DNA of 64,000 bases from Clostridia bacterium (GTDB lineage: Bacteria > Bacillota > Clostridia > Oscillospirales > Acutalibacteraceae), in the NCBI GenBank assembly GCA_017435385.1, contig JAFSFB010000014.1, forward strand, positions 58,251-122,250. The letters are read 5' to 3'. The position numbers were made by a program, and so were the translations under genes. The notes below the pieces were generated by a model that saw only the letters and a program-made list of their open reading frames with translations, did no database searches and was not told the origin of the DNA. Of the stretch, positions 1 to 8,574 are shown one piece after another (position 1 is the first letter of the stretch; every line of letters begins with the position of its first letter).

Positions 1-2
1 CC

Positions 3-1388
3 ATGGGCGCAAAGATCATGATGCTTGAGCCCTCGGATTCCGCAGAATGCCTTGACTATGCAAAGAGAGCTTTTGAGCTCTCCGAAAAATTTGACACTCC
101 CGTTATTCTCAGAGTCACAACAAGAGTTGCTCATTCGAGAAGCGCTGCCGAGATAACCGACAGAGTGGATAACGGACTCAGGGAATACATAAAGAATCCG
201 CAGAAATATGTCATGGTTCCCGCAAACGCAAAGGGTAAGCATGTCGTTGTTGAGCAGAGAATCCTTGACCAGATCGCATATTGCGAAAAGGAAGCCGTTG
301 AAAACGGACTGAATACGGTTGAATATAACAGCAAGAAGATCGGCGTTATCGCTTCGGGCATCTGCTATCAGTATGCAAAAGAAGCTCTCGGCGAGAATGC
401 ATCGTATCTCAAGCTCGGATGCGTTTATCCGCTTCCCGTTGAGCTTATCAGGAGCTTTGCCGCAGAATGCGAAAAGGTCTATGTTCTTGAAGAACTTGAC
501 GACTATCTCGAAACTCATTGCCGCAAGAACGGCATCGAGGTTATCGGTAAGGAAGCATTCACGCTTCAGGGAGAATATTCTCAGAGTCTTATTGCAAAGG
601 TTATTCTCGGTGAAGAAAAGAGCTGTCTGACGACTGATGTCAACATCGTTCCCAGACCTCCCGTTCTTTGCGCAGGCTGTCCCCACAGAGGTCTTTTCTA
701 TGCTCTTAAGCAGCTTAAAGTTACCGTCAGCGGCGATATAGGATGCTATACTCTCGGTGCATCCCAGCCCCTCGGCATGATCGACACGGTTCTCTGCATG
801 GGCGCATCCGTTTCGGCTCTTCACGGCAGAAACCTTGCAGATCACGGAAACGCAAAGAAGAGCGTTGCCGTTATCGGTGACTCGACCTTCATTCACTCCG
901 GCGTAACGGGTCTTATCAATATCGCTTATAATGCAACCGATTCGGTCGTTATCATTCTCGATAACTCGATCACAGGCATGACGGGACATCAGCAGAATCC
1001 GACAACGGGCTTCAACATCAAGGGTGAGCCTGCAGCGGCAGTAAGTCTTGAAAAGCTTGCAAATGCAGTCGGTATCAATACGGTTATTGTTGTTGATCCC
1101 TATAATCTCGAAGAAACGAAAAACGGTATTCAGCAGGCTCTTGAAGCTGACGGCCCCGCCGTTGTTATTTCAAGAAGACCCTGTGCGCTTCTCAAAACCG
1201 TTAAGCATAATCCGCCCCTTAAAGTCAATAAGGACAAATGCAAGTCCTGCAAGATGTGCATGAAGATCGGCTGTCCCGCCATCAGCATGAAGGACGGCAA
1301 GGCTCAGATCGACTTTACGCAGTGCCTCGGCTGTAATGTCTGCAGCCAGCTTTGCAAATTCGGTGCAATTGAAGAGGGGGTAGAATAA
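3..1388 (+). CDS. iorA: Indolepyruvate ferredoxin oxidoreductase, alpha subunit (5' partial)
   Basis: Catalytic subunit of the oxygen-sensitive enzyme that oxidatively decarboxylates arylpyruvates to aryl-acetyl-CoA and reduces ferredoxin. The frame is open at the window edge. The 461 visible residues begin in the middle of the pyrimidine-binding region, so the first ATG is internal and well over 100 N-terminal residues are missing. The TPP-binding half is visible (GDSTFIHSG, then a conserved N/TGMTGHQ stretch). The C-terminus carries two 4Fe-4S motifs, CKSCKMCMKIGCP and CLGCNVCSQLC. The stop overlaps the iorB start by one base (TAATG), so the two are translationally coupled. Family assignment is firm; the aryl substrate is inferred from the family and neighbours. 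Confidence 0.95.
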   Translation: MGAKIMMLEPSDSAECLDYAKRAFELSEKFDTPVILRVTTRVAHSRSAAEITDRVDNGLREYIKNPQKYVMVPANAKGKHVVVEQRILDQIAYCEKEAVENGLNTVEYNSKKIGVIASGICYQYAKEALGENASYLKLGCVYPLPVELIRSFAAECEKVYVLEELDDYLETHCRKNGIEVIGKEAFTLQGEYSQSLIAKVILGEEKSCLTTDVNIVPRPPVLCAGCPHRGLFYALKQLKVTVSGDIGCYTLGASQPLGMIDTVLCMGASVSALHGRNLADHGNAKKSVAVIGDSTFIHSGVTGLINIAYNATDSVVIILDNSITGMTGHQQNPTTGFNIKGEPAAAVSLEKLANAVGINTVIVVDPYNLEETKNGIQQALEADGPAVVISRRPCALLKTVKHNPPLKVNKDKCKSCKMCMKIGCPAISMKDGKAQIDFTQCLGCNVCSQLCKFGAIEEGVE

Positions 1389-1957
1389 TGAACAAATCAA
1401 TTATGATAGTCGGCGTCGGCGGTCAGGGAACCCTGCTCGCAAGCCGCATTCTCGGCTCGGCTCTTCTTGACTGCGGCTTTGATGTCAAGGTTTCGGAGGT
1501 TCACGGAATGAGCCAGAGAGGCGGCTCGGTCGTTACCTATGTCCGTTGCGGTGAAAAGGTTGCTTCGCCCATTATTGAAAAAGGAGAAGCCGATATCATC
1601 CTTGCTTTTGAACAGCTTGAAGCTGCAAGATGGATCGAATATCTCAAGCCCGACGGAAAAATTATTGTCAACACTCAGCAGATCGATCCCATGCCCGTTG
1701 TTATGGGTGCGGCGGAATATCCCGAAGGAATTATTGATGCTCTCAAGGCATCGGGTGCCGCAGTTCAGGCAATTGATGCTCTTCCTCTCGCTGTTGAGGC
1801 AGGAACGGCAAAGGCAGTCAATGTTATTCTCATCGGCGCAATGGCAAAGAGCATGGAGCTCGATAAGGAAGTCTGGATAAAGGCACTCAGAGAGAGCGTT
1901 CCCCCCAAGTTCCTTGAACTTAACCTTAAAGCCTTTGATATGGGCTATGATGCATAA
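1388..1957 (+). CDS. iorB: Indolepyruvate ferredoxin oxidoreductase, beta subunit
   Basis: Gamma-domain subunit partnering IorA in the heteromeric 2-oxoacid:ferredoxin oxidoreductase. At 189 residues it is the normal length. It has the N-terminal GVGGQGTLLASRIL motif, which binds CoA or shapes the active site, and the SEVHGMSQRGG motif characteristic of the family. It starts in the TAATG overlap with iorA and is followed 23 bases later by the phenylacetate-CoA ligase gene, so the genes form one transcription unit. Confidence 0.95.
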   Translation: MNKSIMIVGVGGQGTLLASRILGSALLDCGFDVKVSEVHGMSQRGGSVVTYVRCGEKVASPIIEKGEADIILAFEQLEAARWIEYLKPDGKIIVNTQQIDPMPVVMGAAEYPEGIIDALKASGAAVQAIDALPLAVEAGTAKAVNVILIGAMAKSMELDKEVWIKALRESVPPKFLELNLKAFDMGYDA

Positions 1958-1980
1958 GTCAGAAAGGAAGCGAAAATAAA

Positions 1981-3288
1981 ATGGCAAAATATTATCAGCC
2001 GGAAATCGAAACCGCATCGCTTGAGGAACTCAGAGCTATTCAGAACGAAAAGCTCGTCAAGCAGGTAAAGCACGTTTATGAAAACGTTGAATATTACCGC
2101 AACCTCATGGATGAAAAGGGAGTTAAGCCCGAGGATATCAAGTCGATCGACGATCTTCATAAGCTGCCCTTCCTCACAAAGGCAGACCTCAGAGATGCTT
2201 ATCCTTACGGACTTCTGGCTACTGACCTGAAAAACTGCGTCAGAATCCAGTCAACAAGCGGAACAACAGGCCGCAGAGTTGTTGCTTTCTATACTCAGAA
2301 GGATGTTGACCTCTGGGAGGAATGCTGCGCAAGAGCGATTACCGCTGTCGGCGGCACAAATGAGGATGTCTGTCAGGTTGCTTACGGATACGGTCTTTTC
2401 ACGGGCGGTCCCGGTCTTAACGGCGGCTCTCACAAGGTCGGCTGTCTGACTCTCCCCATGTCATCGGGTAACACGGAGCGTCAGATTCAGTTTATGCAGG
2501 ACCTTCACGCAACAATCATCTGCTGCACTCCTTCATACGCCGCATATATCGGCGAAACCCTCAAGGAAATGGGAATTTCTCCCGATGACCTCGACCTCAA
2601 GGCAGGCATATTCGGCGCTGAGCCCTGGACCGAGGAAATGCGCCGTGATATCGAAAAATCTCTCGGTATCAAGGCATATGACATTTATGGTCTGACTGAA
2701 ACGAGCGGCCCCGGCGTTTCGTTTGAGTGCGAAGAGCAGAAAGGCATGCATATCAACGAGGACCATTTCCTCGCAGAAATCATCGATCCCGAAACGGGCG
2801 AGGTTCTTCCCGAGGGCTCAAAGGGTGAGCTTGTTTTCACAAGCCTTGACAAGGAAGCATTCCCGCTTCTCAGATACCGCACAAGAGATATCTGCGTTCT
2901 TTCAAGAAAGAAATGCTCCTGCGGAAGAACTCTCATCAAGATGTCGAAGCCCATGGGCAGAAGCGATGATATGCTTATTATCAGAGGTGTCAATGTCTTC
3001 CCGTCACAGATCGAAACCGTTCTTATCAAGGAAGGCTACAGCTCGAACTATCTTATCGAGGTCGACAGAGAAAACAACACGGACACTCTCGATGTTTATG
3101 TTGAGCTCAATCCCGAGCAGTTCTCCGATACGGTCAAGGACCTTACCGCTAAGGAAAAGGCTCTTGCAGGCGCAATCAAGACGATGCTCGGCATCAATCC
3201 CAAGGTTCATCTTGTTGCTCCCAAGACAATCACAAGAAGTGAGGGCAAGGCTGTAAGAGTTATCGACAAGAGAAAGCTTCACGACTGA
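1981..3288 (+). CDS. paaK: Phenylacetate-CoA ligase
   Basis: Adenylate-forming enzyme interconverting aryl acetate + CoA + ATP and aryl-acetyl-CoA + AMP + PPi. The 435-residue length fits the family. The P-loop-like STSGTTGRR lies near residue 90 and the YGLTETSGPG adenylate-binding motif near 235. The C-terminal domain keeps a lysine in TRSEGKAVR that matches the catalytic lysine. It lies directly behind iorAB. From knowledge of such clusters in anaerobes, the pair probably turns arylpyruvates into free aryl acids while conserving energy, with the ligase either regenerating CoA or activating substrate. Direction in vivo is inference. Confidence 0.93.
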   Translation: MAKYYQPEIETASLEELRAIQNEKLVKQVKHVYENVEYYRNLMDEKGVKPEDIKSIDDLHKLPFLTKADLRDAYPYGLLATDLKNCVRIQSTSGTTGRRVVAFYTQKDVDLWEECCARAITAVGGTNEDVCQVAYGYGLFTGGPGLNGGSHKVGCLTLPMSSGNTERQIQFMQDLHATIICCTPSYAAYIGETLKEMGISPDDLDLKAGIFGAEPWTEEMRRDIEKSLGIKAYDIYGLTETSGPGVSFECEEQKGMHINEDHFLAEIIDPETGEVLPEGSKGELVFTSLDKEAFPLLRYRTRDICVLSRKKCSCGRTLIKMSKPMGRSDDMLIIRGVNVFPSQIETVLIKEGYSSNYLIEVDRENNTDTLDVYVELNPEQFSDTVKDLTAKEKALAGAIKTMLGINPKVHLVAPKTITRSEGKAVRVIDKRKLHD

Positions 3289-3308
3289 TCAAGAAAGGAG
3301 ATTAAGAA

Positions 3309-3731
3309 ATGAGCGTTAAACAGATTTCGGTTTTTATTGAAAACAAAAAAGGCAAGCTTGCAGAAGCAACCAGATTCATTGCAGACCATAACATCAACCT
3401 CAGAGCTCTTTCGATCGCCGATACTCAGGATTTCGGTATTCTGAGAATTATCTGCGACGATCCGAAAAATGCTCAGGCAGCGCTTAATGACGGCGGATAT
3501 ATCACAACGGTTACAGATGTCCTTGCCGCCGCAATTTCGGACACTCCCGGCTCTCTTGCAACGATTCTCGAGGTGCTCTCCGAGGCAAATGTTGTTGTTG
3601 AATATACATATGCGTTCAACACCTCGAAGGCAGGAGCTTACATGATTTTCAGAGTTGACGACAATCAGGTTGCCGCCGCCGCTCTTGCAGGCTCAGGCAT
3701 CAAGACTGCAAATCAGGAAGATCTTTTCTGA
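3309..3731 (+). CDS. Tandem ACT-domain protein
   Basis: A 140-residue protein made of two ACT domains (about residues 1-70 and 71-140), beginning with a KQISVFIENKKGKLAE strand-helix typical of amino-acid-binding ACT modules. No catalytic domain is present. It is the last gene of the iorAB-paaK unit, with its own Shine-Dalgarno (AAAGGAG) and a strong hairpin after the stop. Stand-alone ACT proteins are a common companion of this cluster and are presumed to sense aromatic amino acids or their derivatives. The ligand is inferred. Confidence 0.88.
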   Translation: MSVKQISVFIENKKGKLAEATRFIADHNINLRALSIADTQDFGILRIICDDPKNAQAALNDGGYITTVTDVLAAAISDTPGSLATILEVLSEANVVVEYTYAFNTSKAGAYMIFRVDDNQVAAAALAGSGIKTANQEDLF

Positions 3732-3751
3732 TTCACCTTATAAAAACAGCA

Positions 3752-3784
3752 ATCCCGTATCAGCCGGATCGGTTGATACGGGAT
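3752..3784. terminator. Bidirectional hairpin terminator
   Basis: ATCCCGTATCA and its inverse TGATACGGGAT form an 11-bp stem followed by ATTTTTATTT on the plus strand. It separates the convergent ACT and UPF0371 genes and can serve both. Confidence 0.85.
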
Positions 3785-3788
3785 ATTT

Positions 3789-5276
3789 TTATTTGTGATA
3801 GAGTTTTTTCGTCTGATATCTCGGCTCGCAGGTGAGGTTCATGCCGATTTTTCTGTAGACATCGGCATCAACCTGAGAGAGGATGACCGTTGAGTGAGCC
3901 TCACACCCCTTGAGAAGTTCGATTGAATCGAGAGCTTTTTTGGCGACGGGATTGGTGCTTGCGCTCATTGAAAGGGCGATCAGCGTTTCGTCGGAATGAA
4001 GTCTGGGGTTCTGACCTTTGAGAATACCCGTTTTCAATTCCTGAATAGGCTCGATGATCGAGGGGGCAATCATCAGAAGGTCCTCGGGAAGCCCTGCGAT
4101 AGCCTTTGCGGCGTTGAGCAGAGCCGCAGACGATGCACCGAGAAGGTTTGAGGTCTTGCCCGTGACGATTCTTCCGTCGGGAAGCTCGATTGCAACTGCG
4201 GGCTGACCCTCGGTTTCGTTGCTTCTTTCGGCAGCGGCTTTGATAACCGCTCTGTCGTCAACGCTGACTCCTGCCTGATTCATGAGGCTGACGATCTTGT
4301 CAACGGCTTCCTGCTTGCCTCTGCCCATGCGAAGGTCGCACATGGCATTGAAATAGCGGCGGATGATCTCTGATTTTGAAGCTTCTCTCGTTGCCTCGTC
4401 ATCGCAGATGCAGTAGCCTGCCATATTAACGCCCATGTCGGTAGGTGACTTATAGGGGCTGACACCCTCGATCTTTTCAAAAATTGCATTGAGAACGGGG
4501 AAAACCTCAACATCTCTGTTATAGTTGACGGTCGTCACTCCGTAAGCCTCGAGATGATAGGGGTCGATCATGTTGACATCGTTGAGGTCTGCGGTTGCCG
4601 CTTCATATGCGAGATTGACGGGATGCTTGAGAGGAAGATTCCAGATGGGGAAGGTCTCGAATTTTGCGTATCCCGCTTTGTTACCTCTCTGATTTTCGTG
4701 GTAAAGCTGAGAAAGGCAGGTTGCCATTTTTCCGCTTCCGGGGCCGGGGGCGGTTATGACAACGAGAGGTCTTTCGGTTTCGATGAAATCGTTTTTGCCG
4801 AAGCCTGCATCGCTGACGATATGAGAAACATTATAGGGATAACCCTCGATATTATAATGAATAAAGACCTTGACACCGAGCTGTTCAAGCTTTGACTTGA
4901 AAGCAAGGGCGGCAGGCTGACCGTTGAACTGAGCGAGAACAACGCTTCCGACAAAAAGACCTGCGCCTCTGTAGGCGTCAATAAGGCGGAGAACATCTGC
5001 ATCGTAAGTAATGCCGAGGTCACGTCTGATCTTGTTGCTTCCGATGTCGCTCGAGTTGATGACAATAACGACCTCAACATCGTTGGCTATATGCTTGAGC
5101 ATCTGAAGCTTGCTGTCGGGTGCAAAACCGGGCAGAACTCTTGAAGCGTGATAATCGTCAAAAAGCTTGCCGCCGAATTCAAGATAGAGCTTGCCGCCGA
5201 ATTCGTTGATTCGCTTGCTGATTTCTTCAGACTGGCGTCTGATATATGCCGCATTGTCAAAACCGATTCTGTTCAA
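3789..5276 (-). CDS. UPF0371/DUF1846 family protein
   Basis: Matches the DUF1846 family of about 500-residue cytosolic proteins with no settled biochemical role. The N-terminal IGFDNAAYIRRQSEEI stretch and LYLEFGGKLFDDYHASRVLPG are family hallmarks, and APGPGSGKMATCLSQLYHE is a P-loop-like nucleotide-binding segment. The open frame extends upstream to 5300, but a Shine-Dalgarno GAGGAAAGG lies inside that extension, seven bases before a TTG at 5276. Starting there gives MNRIGFDN, which fits the family N-terminus, so I place the start at this TTG (495 residues). Monocistronic. Function unknown beyond likely nucleotide binding. Confidence 0.9.
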   Translation of the reverse strand: MNRIGFDNAAYIRRQSEEISKRINEFGGKLYLEFGGKLFDDYHASRVLPGFAPDSKLQMLKHIANDVEVVIVINSSDIGSNKIRRDLGITYDADVLRLIDAYRGAGLFVGSVVLAQFNGQPAALAFKSKLEQLGVKVFIHYNIEGYPYNVSHIVSDAGFGKNDFIETERPLVVITAPGPGSGKMATCLSQLYHENQRGNKAGYAKFETFPIWNLPLKHPVNLAYEAATADLNDVNMIDPYHLEAYGVTTVNYNRDVEVFPVLNAIFEKIEGVSPYKSPTDMGVNMAGYCICDDEATREASKSEIIRRYFNAMCDLRMGRGKQEAVDKIVSLMNQAGVSVDDRAVIKAAAERSNETEGQPAVAIELPDGRIVTGKTSNLLGASSAALLNAAKAIAGLPEDLLMIAPSIIEPIQELKTGILKGQNPRLHSDETLIALSMSASTNPVAKKALDSIELLKGCEAHSTVILSQVDADVYRKIGMNLTCEPRYQTKKLYHK

Positions 5277-5378
5277 GACCGAACACCCTTTCCTCGACAA
5301 AAATGAATTACTAATTAAATATTATATAACACTAATTTTCTTTTATCAAGAGAAAAGACGAATTTTGTTGCAAAATTT

Positions 5379-5410
5379 AAGCCGCACCCGTTTGTCTGCG
5401 GATGCGGCTT
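5379..5410 (-). terminator. Terminator of the YfhO-like gene
   Basis: GCCGCACCCG and CGGATGCGGC pair around a short loop just past the stop at 5431. On the minus strand the stem is followed by TTAAATTTTG. Confidence 0.7.
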
Positions 5411-5430
5411 TGTGTTTAATACTGTTTTAC

Positions 5431-8391
5431 TCAGACTTCATCGGTGAAATCCTCGTCAGAGGTTTCTTCGGTGTTGTCTGATGCGTTTTCTTCGGAGGAG
5501 GTATCGCTGTCGGAATCCGATTCTTCGGCTGAGCTGTCTGAGGTGTCCGTGACATCTTCATCTGACGAAGCTTCTTCCGTTTCTCCGTCTTCTGCAGAGA
5601 TAAGCTCAACCTCGAGAAGTGCTTCTGCGGCGGCTTTTTCTTCTTCCGCTCTTATTCTTTCAGCTTCTGCGAGAGCAAGCTTTTCGGCTTTTCTCTTGCG
5701 AAGGAGTGAGAAGAGGTATGCAACGAGAAGCATGAGAATGACGGTCACGCCCGAGATTGCTGCGCCGATAATCAGACCTCTCTGCTCAAATTCAAGTTCG
5801 ACTGTATGCTCACCTGCAGGAAGGTTGAAGCAGAGATATGCGCTTTCGAGCGAAATATAGTCCTTTTCGGCTATTTCCTTGCCGTCTATCTTGACTGTCC
5901 AGCCTGCATCGTAGGGGATCGATGTGAACATCATTCCGTCTTTCTTTGCGGTAACGGTTCCCGTTATCTTCGTTTCCTCAAACGATGTGACATTGAGCTG
6001 ACCTTCTTTGAGGATATTATATCCCTTGTTGAGTGCTTCATCATCAACATAGTAAGGATAGAAGTCGATATAGCCGTAGTCCTTGTCCTTGACGGTGATG
6101 AGAACGGTGACGACCTCATCGGGAGTAACGATGCCCAGGTCGTAGATATAGGGCTCATCGGTGTTCTGAACATAGGATTTGTCGCCCTTGCCGATGGTTA
6201 TCTGCTCAAATGCAGTCGAGTCGACGAAAAGATAGCAGTGACGGGTTTCGGGAACGGAGAGGAAGAAGGTTGCTTCGCCCTCGTCGGTATCGGGCTTTGT
6301 GAAATAAAGATCGCCCGTTTCGAGTCCCGAGGTTATTTCATCAAAGTTGAAATAACGCACCTCGTTGATGTTCATCATCTTATAAACATCGCTGACGCCC
6401 GTTGCCTTTTCAAACCATTCTTCCTGAACGGTGAACGGATTTGTGTCGCCCGAATACCATTCTTTGAGTGCTCCGTCAGCGGCAAAGCCGATGGGCAGAT
6501 AATATTCGTTCTCATATGCCGTGAATTTGCCCGAGGTCATGAGCTTTGTATAATAATCGTCCGAAACATCGACCTCGGTCGTGTTGTCAACAACATATTT
6601 GAGCGAGTGCATCATGTTGTAAACGGGAGTCTGGAGATTATAGGTATAGCTGTTGATATAATTGCCGAACATTCCGAGGTTGCTCTGAACATTGGAGAGC
6701 TTTTCGTAAGCCATTGAGGAGAAGGTCGAAATGCCGTTATAGCCGTACCATGCAGGGTCCATTCTTGCTCTGCTGTCGAGAAGCTCCATGCGGTAGGTAT
6801 CGTCGCCGTCGTGCTTGTCGAGTTCGCCCTTGAGAGCAACGAAGTCTTTATAGTCACCTGCAAACGAGGACTTGGGTTGATTCATGCTGTAGCGGTCGGT
6901 GTTCGCACATGCGATCTCGCCGATGAAGCAGCAGAGAAGCAGAACGCAGACTGCCGATTTCTGATATTTGCTGTCCTTCATGAGCGCAAAAACAAGGCAG
7001 TAAGTGACAACGAAGATCAGACTGATGAGAACCGTTACATCCTCAACATTCTTTGAGCCTATTTCCTGAATCAGGATTATGGCTATCATCACGCCGAGAC
7101 CTGCTCCGAGAATGCCTCTGCCGCTGAATTCGTGAAGCCTTGTCAGCGCCTTATATGCGATAACGAGGAGCACGAAAGAATACATGAACGAGAAGCGGTA
7201 GGGGAGGTCGTTGGGATAGTGGAAGCCGTGCCAGATATAGTTGAGAATGTTGACATTGAAGCTGAAATAGAGAACTCCGAGAAGGGCAACCGTTGCGGTC
7301 TTTTCCTTGACGGAAATCGATTTCGTGAAAAGGTAAAGAGGAACGAGGATCAGCGTTGCCATGCCGCAGTAGACATTGGGAAGAACATCCGTACCGCTGC
7401 TTCTGATTGTCGGATTAACGCTTGCAAGGTGGTTTGCGAGGAAATCGAAAATCGTGAAATATGATTTGTAATCCTCAAGCTTGGGCATCGTTCCCGAGGT
7501 TGCCGAGCAGCTTTTGAGAATGAAATAAACGGGGATAAGAGCGAATGCAACGAGGCATGCCGCACCGATGCTTGAAAATGCAAAGGTAAAACCGCTCTGA
7601 AGAAAAACATTTCCGCCGAGCTTGTCCTTGAGCTTATATTTCTTCTTGCCGTTTTCATCGGTCGAGAACGGCGTTCCGTCTGCAAGGGATGAAAAATCGT
7701 AATTCGAGAAGAAATAAACAATAAAATAAAGAACCGAGAATATGCAGACCATATATCCCATGTAGTAGTTTGTCAGAAGGGTGATTGCAAGCATGGGGAT
7801 ATAGAGCTTGGGGCTGCGTCTGTTGATGATATTTTCGATTCCGAGGATGACAAGGGGGAAATATGCCATCGTGTCGATCCACATGACATTCCAATAATAG
7901 GCGATGAAGTAACCGCACATCGCATAGAGAACGCCGAATGCGGCAGAGCTGAAATCGTGTCTGCCCTGCGATTTTTTGAGATAGTAGGTGAATGCGGCGG
8001 CGGCAAGACCCGCCTTTGCAACGATCATGCTTGCGATTGCCTCGGGCATATTCTCATGACCGAAAAGGAGCATGAATATCATGCCGGGGCTCGAAAGATA
8101 GTTGAAGAAGTTGCCGAGAAACGGCGAGCCGAGGCCCGTTCTCCATGAATAGATAAAGCTTTCGAGATTCGTTATTCTGTCGTAAAGCTCTGCAAACAGC
8201 GGACCGTACTGATGATAAAGATCCATTCTCAGAATGGTCTTTTCACCGAACGGAAAAAGACTGTAGCAGTAGTAAACGAGAAGCATGATGCCGACCGTGC
8301 AGCCCAGTGCGAGCCAGCAATAAGAGTTATCAACGAAAAATCGGCTCAGCAGAGATTTTTTTCTGAGAGTCGACGGTTCTTTGTTTGACAT
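5431..8391 (-). CDS. YfhO family polytopic membrane protein with acidic tail
   Basis: A 986-residue membrane protein of the YfhO family (GT-C-like fold). In Firmicutes such proteins are linked to glycosylation of lipoteichoic acid or other envelope polymers. The first half holds about a dozen hydrophobic helices, including the early RMDLYHQYGPLFAELYDR loop with acidic residues typical of the family. It is followed by a large extracytoplasmic region (about 480-870), one last helix near 880-905 and a charged linker rich in A, E and R. The final 60 or so residues are almost only S, D, E and T. The start has a good Shine-Dalgarno (CGGAGG). Monocistronic, with a promoter overlain by two palindromes. 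Confidence 0.88.
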   Translation of the reverse strand: MSNKEPSTLRKKSLLSRFFVDNSYCWLALGCTVGIMLLVYYCYSLFPFGEKTILRMDLYHQYGPLFAELYDRITNLESFIYSWRTGLGSPFLGNFFNYLSSPGMIFMLLFGHENMPEAIASMIVAKAGLAAAAFTYYLKKSQGRHDFSSAAFGVLYAMCGYFIAYYWNVMWIDTMAYFPLVILGIENIINRRSPKLYIPMLAITLLTNYYMGYMVCIFSVLYFIVYFFSNYDFSSLADGTPFSTDENGKKKYKLKDKLGGNVFLQSGFTFAFSSIGAACLVAFALIPVYFILKSCSATSGTMPKLEDYKSYFTIFDFLANHLASVNPTIRSSGTDVLPNVYCGMATLILVPLYLFTKSISVKEKTATVALLGVLYFSFNVNILNYIWHGFHYPNDLPYRFSFMYSFVLLVIAYKALTRLHEFSGRGILGAGLGVMIAIILIQEIGSKNVEDVTVLISLIFVVTYCLVFALMKDSKYQKSAVCVLLLCCFIGEIACANTDRYSMNQPKSSFAGDYKDFVALKGELDKHDGDDTYRMELLDSRARMDPAWYGYNGISTFSSMAYEKLSNVQSNLGMFGNYINSYTYNLQTPVYNMMHSLKYVVDNTTEVDVSDDYYTKLMTSGKFTAYENEYYLPIGFAADGALKEWYSGDTNPFTVQEEWFEKATGVSDVYKMMNINEVRYFNFDEITSGLETGDLYFTKPDTDEGEATFFLSVPETRHCYLFVDSTAFEQITIGKGDKSYVQNTDEPYIYDLGIVTPDEVVTVLITVKDKDYGYIDFYPYYVDDEALNKGYNILKEGQLNVTSFEETKITGTVTAKKDGMMFTSIPYDAGWTVKIDGKEIAEKDYISLESAYLCFNLPAGEHTVELEFEQRGLIIGAAISGVTVILMLLVAYLFSLLRKRKAEKLALAEAERIRAEEEKAAAEALLEVELISAEDGETEEASSDEDVTDTSDSSAEESDSDSDTSSEENASDNTEETSDEDFTDEV

Positions 8392-8407
8392 AATTGACCT
8401 CCGTTTT

Positions 8408-8448
8408 ATAGAAAACTTATCTGTAACAGTATAGAAAACTTTTCTGTA
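8408..8448 (-). promoter_or_regulatory. Two tandem palindromic operators at the YfhO promoter
   Basis: ATAGAAAACTTATCTGTA (8408-8425) and ATAGAAAACTTTTCTGTA (8431-8448) differ at one base and are offset by 23 bp, about two helical turns. The core AGAAAA-C-TTTTCT is an inverted repeat. The upstream copy fills the -35/-10 spacer and the downstream copy covers the likely transcription start, a classic repressor layout. The regulator is not identifiable from the window. Confidence 0.7.
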
Positions 8449-8456
8449 TCATTCAA
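8428..8456 (-). promoter_or_regulatory. Sigma-A-type promoter for the YfhO-like gene
   Basis: On the minus strand, TTGAAT (8456-8451), a 17-base spacer and TATACT (8433-8428), placed 37 bases before the ATG at 8391. Confidence 0.7.
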
Positions 8457-8574
8457 TATATCATAATATCATTATTAATGCAAGTGAACAATCTGTTAAA
8501 CATTGAGCATATCTGTGTTCTATTCGGGGACAAGACATCATAGACTTTATTAACAAAAGCCGAAAGGAAAAACA

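Noticed and set aside
5806..6717. 303-codon plus-strand open frame inside the YfhO-like gene
   Set aside because: It is antisense to a well-supported membrane protein, has no Shine-Dalgarno and reads as unrelated low-information sequence. The strong codon bias of this genome keeps the antisense frames open.
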